From the NCBI GenBank assembly GCA_017622055.1, contig JAGARY010000035.1:1-9398 (forward strand): a stretch of DNA of 9,398 nucleotides. Direction: 5' to 3'. The notes under the pieces were generated by a model. That model was given only the letters and a program-made list of their open reading frames with translations, did not search any database and was not told the DNA's origin. Position 1 is the first letter of the stretch, and every line of letters begins with the position of its first letter. Positions 5,656-9,398 of this stretch are shown in pieces. The position numbers and the translations under genes are program-made. This DNA is from Treponema sp. (GTDB lineage Bacteria; Spirochaetota; Spirochaetia; Treponematales; Treponemataceae).

Positions 5656-7382
5656 ATATTACAATAAATGATAAACCTGTAGTTGTAAAAGAAGGAACAA
5701 CTATTATGGATGCGGCTTCTATTGCCGGTGTTTACATTCCTCATTTGTGTTTTTTAAAAGAAATTAACGAAATTGGGGCGTGTCGTCTTTGTTGTGTTGA
5801 AGTTGAAGGTGAAGATAAATTAATTCCTGCTTGTGATAACGTAGTTTTTGAAGGAATGAAAATAATTATAAATAGTCCAAGAGTTAGAAGTGCATGCAGA
5901 ACTAATTTACAGTTGATTATGAGTGAGCATGATGGAAAATGTACAAATTGTACAAGAAACCAAAACTGTCAATTACAAAAACTAGCTTCAGATTTTAATC
6001 TTTTGAACAGTAGATACGAAAAAAACTTTAAATTGCAAAAATTTGAAACTTGGAACAACGATTTTCCAATTATTCGTGATGCAGCAAAATGTGTTCAATG
6101 TATGCGTTGTATTCAAATTTGTGACAAAGTTCAATCTATGAAGATTTGGGATTTAATTGGAACTGGAAGCCGAACTCGAGTTGGAATTTCTAGAAATGTT
6201 TCAATTGAAAAAACTGATTGTACAATGTGTGGTCAATGTATTACCCATTGTCCTGTTGGTGCTTTGCACGAACGTGAAGATATTGGACGTGTTGTTTCTG
6301 CAATTGAAAATCCAGATTTGATTACAGTAGTTCAAATTGCTCCTGCAGTTCGTGCTGCTTGGGGTGAAGAATTTGGTCTTACCGAAAAAGAATCTTCTGT
6401 AAACAGACTTGCTGCATGTTTAAAGAAAATCGGTGTAGATTACGTTTTTGATTCTTGTTTTTCTGCTGATTTAACAATTATGGAAGAAGGAACTGAATTT
6501 CTTGAACGCAAAAAAAATGGTGATTTAGATGAATTTCCAATGTTTACAAGTTGTTGTCCTGGTTGGATTAATTTTGTTAAATCAGAATTTCCAGAATTTA
6601 AGGCCCAACTTTCTACTGCAAAAAGTCCACAACAAATGTTTGGTTCTGTAACAAAAAATTATTTTGCTAAAAAGATTGGTGTTTCAGCTTCAAAAATTTG
6701 TTGTATTTCTATAATGCCTTGTACTGCAAAAAAAGGTGAATGTGAATTGCCTTCAATGAAAAATCACAATGGAATAAAGGATGTTGATTTTGTTTTGACA
6801 ACTCGGGAAGTTGTAAAATTAATAAAATCAGAACGAATTTTTCCTAAAGAAATTGAAGAAGTTCCATTTGATAGCATTTTGCAAAAATATACTGGTGCGG
6901 CTGTAATTTTTGGAACAACTGGTGGTGTTATGGAAGCGGCATTACGTACTGCAGCCTATGTTGTTACATCCAAAAATCCAGAGCCAAATGCTTTTGATTC
7001 ATTGCATACAGCAGAAATTACAAAAGAAAAACCTTGGCGAGATTCAATCATCTCTTTACCAATTGGTGATGTTTCTGTTGCTGTTGTAAATGGTCTTGGA
7101 AATGCTAGAAAACTTTGCGAAGCATTGCTACGAAAAGAAGTAAAATACGATTTTGTAGAAGTTATGGCTTGTCCTGGCGGATGTGTTGGTGGTGGAGGGC
7201 AACCAATTAATTGTGAAGATATTGAAATGGCTGGAACAAGAAGCAAAATTCTTCATAATTTAGATTCTAATATGCCAATTCGCTATAGCCACGAAAACCA
7301 AGACGTAAAAGAATTATACAACGATTTATTGCAAGCTCCTTTAAGTCATAAATCAGAAGAATTGTTGCATGTAAATCATTAA
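5649..7382 (+). CDS. hydA: [FeFe] hydrogenase catalytic subunit (CpI-like, four accessory Fe-S clusters)
   Basis: A 577-residue cytoplasmic enzyme for H2 production or uptake; length and layout match clostridial CpI/HndD. In order: 2Fe-2S domain (Cys34, 45, 48, 62); His-Cys 4Fe-4S domain (His94, Cys98, 101, 107); two 4Fe-4S clusters (Cys148, 151, 154, 158 and Cys191, 194, 197, 201); H-cluster domain with TSCCPGW (Cys302 proton shuttle, Cys303 ligand), MPCTAKKGE (Cys358) and ACPGGCVGGGGQP (Cys508, Cys512). By alignment from memory with CpI, the proton path residues Glu280, Glu283, Arg287 and Ser322 are also kept, so the enzyme looks fully active. GGGAGG (5631-5636) is the ribosome binding site, and the ATG overlaps the stop of the upstream FAD subunit gene (ATGGTAA), so the two are co-expressed. 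The GltD-linked arrangement fits what HydDB calls group A2, as I recall it. The HydEFG maturases are not in view. No NuoE-like or ferredoxin gene adjoins. Confidence 0.95.
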   Translation: MVNITINDKPVVVKEGTTIMDAASIAGVYIPHLCFLKEINEIGACRLCCVEVEGEDKLIPACDNVVFEGMKIIINSPRVRSACRTNLQLIMSEHDGKCTNCTRNQNCQLQKLASDFNLLNSRYEKNFKLQKFETWNNDFPIIRDAAKCVQCMRCIQICDKVQSMKIWDLIGTGSRTRVGISRNVSIEKTDCTMCGQCITHCPVGALHEREDIGRVVSAIENPDLITVVQIAPAVRAAWGEEFGLTEKESSVNRLAACLKKIGVDYVFDSCFSADLTIMEEGTEFLERKKNGDLDEFPMFTSCCPGWINFVKSEFPEFKAQLSTAKSPQQMFGSVTKNYFAKKIGVSASKICCISIMPCTAKKGECELPSMKNHNGIKDVDFVLTTREVVKLIKSERIFPKEIEEVPFDSILQKYTGAAVIFGTTGGVMEAALRTAAYVVTSKNPEPNAFDSLHTAEITKEKPWRDSIISLPIGDVSVAVVNGLGNARKLCEALLRKEVKYDFVEVMACPGGCVGGGGQPINCEDIEMAGTRSKILHNLDSNMPIRYSHENQDVKELYNDLLQAPLSHKSEELLHVNH

Positions 7383-7399
7383 GATGTTTGAAAAATCTT

Positions 7400-7438
7400 T
7401 TGGGAAGGGAGATTGCCACGCTGCTTCTCTCCTCCCAA
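7400..7438 (+). terminator. Hairpin downstream of the hydrogenase operon (terminator-like, no T-tract)
   Basis: The arms TTGGGAAGGGAGA (7400-7412) and TCTCTCCTCCCAA (7426-7438) pair at 12 of 13 positions, including one G-T wobble and one A-C mismatch, around a 13-base loop. It lies 18 bases after the hydrogenase stop codon. The next bases (TTGACAAG) hold no run of T, so intrinsic termination would be weak. It may serve mainly to protect the 3' end, or it may simply be part of the repeat at 7411-7480. Confidence 0.4.
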
Positions 7439-7480
7439 TTGACAAGAAAATAGATTGTCGCATCAAGTGCGACAATGACA
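7411..7480. repeat. Two hairpin units sharing GATTG...CAAT(t)GACA ends
   Basis: Unit 1 runs 7411-7444 and unit 2 runs 7453-7480. Each begins GATTG and ends CAATTGACA or CAATGACA, and they are separated by AGAAAATA. Unit 1 contains GATTGCCACGCTGCTTC, which resembles a 'GATTGCCACG...CAATGACA' intergenic repeat I remember from several bacterial genomes, here somewhat degraded. The shared ends are seen directly; the link to a dispersed family is from memory. Confidence 0.45.
7454..7476 (-). terminator. Perfect 9-bp hairpin after the SulP gene, likely terminator
   Basis: ATTGTCGCA (7454-7462) and TGCGACAAT (7468-7476) are perfect complements around a five-base loop. On the leftward strand the stem begins 10 bases after the transporter's TAA and is followed by CTATTTTCTTG, a T-rich but interrupted tail. 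This suits intrinsic termination of the leftward transcript better than of the rightward one, whose downstream side (GACATGG) has no T-run. Confidence 0.5.
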
Positions 7481-7486
7481 TGGAAT

Positions 7487-9184
7487 TTATCCAATTATTT
7501 CTTTTGCACGTTCCAAGGCTGCATTAATATTATCAAAAATATTTTCACGACCAATTTTTTCTGTCATGCCAGTTTTTTCACAAAGCATAAATGGTTGTGT
7601 ATGAATTCCGCTCAAAACAATTGTAATGCCCTTTCTATCGCAAGCCGCTTTACATTGTTCCAATGCACGAATTCCACCTGCGTCCAAATACAATGTGTTT
7701 CTCATGCGCAAAATTAAAACTTTGTAATTGTTTTTTGTTCTTTCCATTGCAAGTTCAAATTTACGGATTGTACCAAAAAACAACGGACCGTTAATTTCGT
7801 AAATCATTACATCTTTTGGAATTTCAATTTGTTCATCATAATCATTTGTTTTTGCACCTTCAAAAATGCCTTTGTTTCCTGATGTAACTTCCGAAAGTTC
7901 CACAATTTTTTTAATGAATAAAAGTCCTGAAATAATCAAACCAATTGAAATTGCGTAAGTTAAATCTACAAAAACTGTAATCAAGAATGTAATTAACAAA
8001 ATTGCAATATCAGATTTTTGACCTTTTGCTAACGCTTTAATTGCTGGCAAACCTGCCATGTTCCAAGCAACGCTAATCAAAACTGCCGCCAAAGCTGCCA
8101 TTGGAATATATTCAACATATTTTCCAAACAAAAGCATAATCAGCAAAAGTGTAATTGCGTGAATAATTCCTGCAATTGGAGTTCGACCACCGTTGTTAAT
8201 ATTTGTTGCAGTTCTGGCAATTGCACCTGTTGCTGGAAGTCCACCAAAAAGTGGGCTAAAAATGTTTGCAATTCCCTGACCAATTAATTCGTTATCTGAA
8301 TTATGTTTTGAACCAATCATACCGTCTGCAACAACTGCCGAAAGCAAAGATTCAATAGCAGCTAAAACTGCAATTGAACAAGCAGTTGGAAAAACAGTTT
8401 TAATTGTTTGGAAACTCAAAGCTGGTAATTGAGGTTTTGGTAAAGACGAAGGAATTGAATATCTGTCTTTAATGATGTCTGTGTGTAAGTCAAAACAATT
8501 AGAAAGAATTATGTTTGCCACAGTTGCTAAAATAATTACAATTAATGAGCCTGGAATTTTATTTGTAACTTTTGGCCACAAGAAAATAATTACAAGACAA
8601 ACTAATGCCATTATAAATGAATACCAATTAATAGTAGAAATTGAAGAAATGTAAACTAAAATCTTTCCTACAAAAGTTCCTGGCATTTTAGCATAAGACT
8701 GACCCAAAATTTCAATTGGTTTTGAAAAATCTGGGGCTAATCCCAAAAAATCACCAATTTGACCTGTTGCAATAGTTACCGCAATTCCTGCTGTAAAACC
8801 AATTACAATTGTATATGGAATAAATTGAACTAATCCACCAAGTTTAAAAACTCCAAGAAGAATCAAAATAATTCCAGCCAAAACAGTGGCAGTTGCAAGA
8901 CCTGTCATGCCCAATGACGGATCATTAACAATCTTGTAAATAATTACAGTAAATGCCCCTGTTGGACCACCAATTTGACATTTTGTTCCACCAAAAGCTG
9001 CAATACAGAATCCTGCAATAATTGCAGTGTAAAGACCTGTTTCTGGGCTGCAACCTGAAGCAATTGCAAAAGCAATAGAAAGGGGAAGCGCAACAATCCC
9101 CACAATAATTCCCGCTATAACATCAGTAAAAAAACTTTTTGAATTATAGCCCTTTAATGAATTTAATAACTCTGGTTTGTACAT
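7487..9184 (-). CDS. SulP-family anion transporter with C-terminal STAS domain
   Basis: A 565-residue inner-membrane protein, the usual length for bacterial SulP/SLC26 carriers such as BicA and DauA. The start MYKPELLNSLKGYNSKSFFTDVIAGIIVGIVALPLSIAFAIASG is the standard SulP N-terminus, so the ATG at 9184 is right. Residues about 20-430 hold many hydrophobic helices with the family's conserved stretches: IGGPTGAF (71-78), the acidic Glu278 in AAIESLLSAVVADGM, and GGLPATGAIARTATNINNGGRTP (314-336). A cytoplasmic STAS domain follows (about 455-560). Its loop reads YLDAGG (499-504), where many STAS proteins carry a Ser or Thr after the Asp. The substrate (sulfate, bicarbonate, a dicarboxylate or another anion) cannot be told from sequence alone. 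No Shine-Dalgarno sequence precedes the ATG. It shares no operon with the convergent hydrogenase genes. Confidence 0.93.
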   Translation of the reverse strand: MYKPELLNSLKGYNSKSFFTDVIAGIIVGIVALPLSIAFAIASGCSPETGLYTAIIAGFCIAAFGGTKCQIGGPTGAFTVIIYKIVNDPSLGMTGLATATVLAGIILILLGVFKLGGLVQFIPYTIVIGFTAGIAVTIATGQIGDFLGLAPDFSKPIEILGQSYAKMPGTFVGKILVYISSISTINWYSFIMALVCLVIIFLWPKVTNKIPGSLIVIILATVANIILSNCFDLHTDIIKDRYSIPSSLPKPQLPALSFQTIKTVFPTACSIAVLAAIESLLSAVVADGMIGSKHNSDNELIGQGIANIFSPLFGGLPATGAIARTATNINNGGRTPIAGIIHAITLLLIMLLFGKYVEYIPMAALAAVLISVAWNMAGLPAIKALAKGQKSDIAILLITFLITVFVDLTYAISIGLIISGLLFIKKIVELSEVTSGNKGIFEGAKTNDYDEQIEIPKDVMIYEINGPLFFGTIRKFELAMERTKNNYKVLILRMRNTLYLDAGGIRALEQCKAACDRKGITIVLSGIHTQPFMLCEKTGMTEKIGRENIFDNINAALERAKEIIG

Positions 9185-9192
9185 AATGGAAT

Positions 9193-9221
9193 ATAATGCC
9201 CATTTTTTTCATAAAATGCAA
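9193..9221 (-). promoter_or_regulatory. Weak promoter candidate just upstream of the SulP gene
   Basis: Reading leftward, TTGCAT (9221-9216) and CATTAT (9198-9193) are 17 bases apart; TATATT (9195-9190) is an alternative -10. Either would start transcription within a few bases of the ATG at 9184, so the message would be leaderless or nearly so. That agrees with the absence of any GGAG-like sequence before the ATG. The matches are modest in an AT-rich region, and a promoter farther upstream is possible. Confidence 0.35.
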
Positions 9222-9299
9222 TATGTTGTAGTTTTAATCACTTTGACTAAAAAGAAAATTGAAATTTTGTTGATAAGCTTACAGTCGAGTCGTGTCTGT

Positions 9300-9393
9300 C
9301 AAAGTGCGGTTGTGCTGCTAAAGAAAAGATTGTATCAAAATTGTTTTCGCTTTGCTCAACAATTTTGAAGTACGCAGACACAAATGCACTTTG
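9300..9393. repeat. Nested inverted repeats upstream of the SulP gene
   Basis: The outer arms CAAAGTGCGGTTGTGCTGC (9300-9318) and the complement of 9374-9393 pair over about 17 positions, with two mismatches and one bulge. Inside, CAAAATTGTT (9336-9345) and AACAATTTTG (9358-9367) are perfect 10-base complements around a 12-base loop. The result is a stem-loop of about 94 bases near the right edge. It could be a structured leader, a terminator of a gene beyond the window, or a small palindromic repeat. There is no coding sequence in 9185-9398. Confidence 0.45.
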
Positions 9394-9398
9394 CATCC

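Noticed and set aside
6956..7494. Leftward open frames over the end of the hydrogenase gene and the intergenic repeats
   Set aside because: They are antisense to the H-cluster L3 motif region or run through the hairpins, and have no recognisable product or start signals.
9146..9212. Small leftward leader frame (MKKMGIIF...) overlapping the SulP start out of frame
   Set aside because: It has no ribosome binding site and would begin upstream of the likely transcript start. Its length is what chance allows in AT-rich DNA.
9177..9368. Rightward 63-codon frame at the right edge
   Set aside because: It starts inside the SulP gene, runs through the inverted repeats, lacks a ribosome binding site and resembles nothing known.
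1..9398. CRISPR array, insertion sequence or prophage genes
   Set aside because: No regularly spaced repeats, transposase, integrase or phage structural genes are visible on either strand.

Overview
The window looks like chromosomal DNA from an anaerobic, AT-rich bacterium. My best guess is a host-associated (gut or rumen) Treponema or a related spirochaete. The basis is an oxygen-sensitive [FeFe] hydrogenase, the strong A/T bias (Lys/Asn/Phe-rich proteins, TATAAT-type promoters), and non-coding repeats that resemble intergenic elements I associate with such genomes. The genus is an inference and cannot be proved from this window. It holds seven genes, one of them cut by the left edge.

Left part (1-1293). 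A leftward toxin-antitoxin pair: a Phd/YefM-type antitoxin (167-448) overlapping a VapC-like PIN-domain toxin that starts with TTG and runs off the left edge (1-170). Next comes a GC-rich, multi-hairpin non-coding element (about 541-632), clearly different in composition from its surroundings. It is followed by a rightward hypothetical gene (685-1293) whose extended -10 promoter sits so close to the ATG that the message is probably leaderless.

Centre (1295-7382). A leftward family GH59 (galactocerebrosidase-like) glycoside hydrolase without a signal peptide ends one base from the hypothetical gene, tail to tail. It diverges from a rightward two-gene hydrogenase operon. The first protein fuses the C-terminal Fe-S domain of NuoF to a complete GltD/NfnL-like FAD/NAD(P)H subunit. 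The second is a complete [FeFe] hydrogenase with the four accessory Fe-S clusters of the CpI type. Together they should couple H2 to NAD(P)(H) through an FAD subunit rather than through the FMN-binding NuoF/HydB subunit of the well-studied HydABC enzymes.

Right part (7383-9398). A short intergenic region carries two hairpin repeats that share GATTG...CAAT(t)GACA ends. Then comes a leftward SulP-family anion transporter with a C-terminal STAS domain (7487-9184). Its upstream region (9185-9398) has no gene, no Shine-Dalgarno sequence before the transporter start, and three complementary CAAAGTG/CACTTTG blocks that can form mutually exclusive stems.

The most interesting items are the two-gene hydrogenase with an NfnL/GltD-like partner, the structured GC-rich element, and the competing stems upstream of the transporter.
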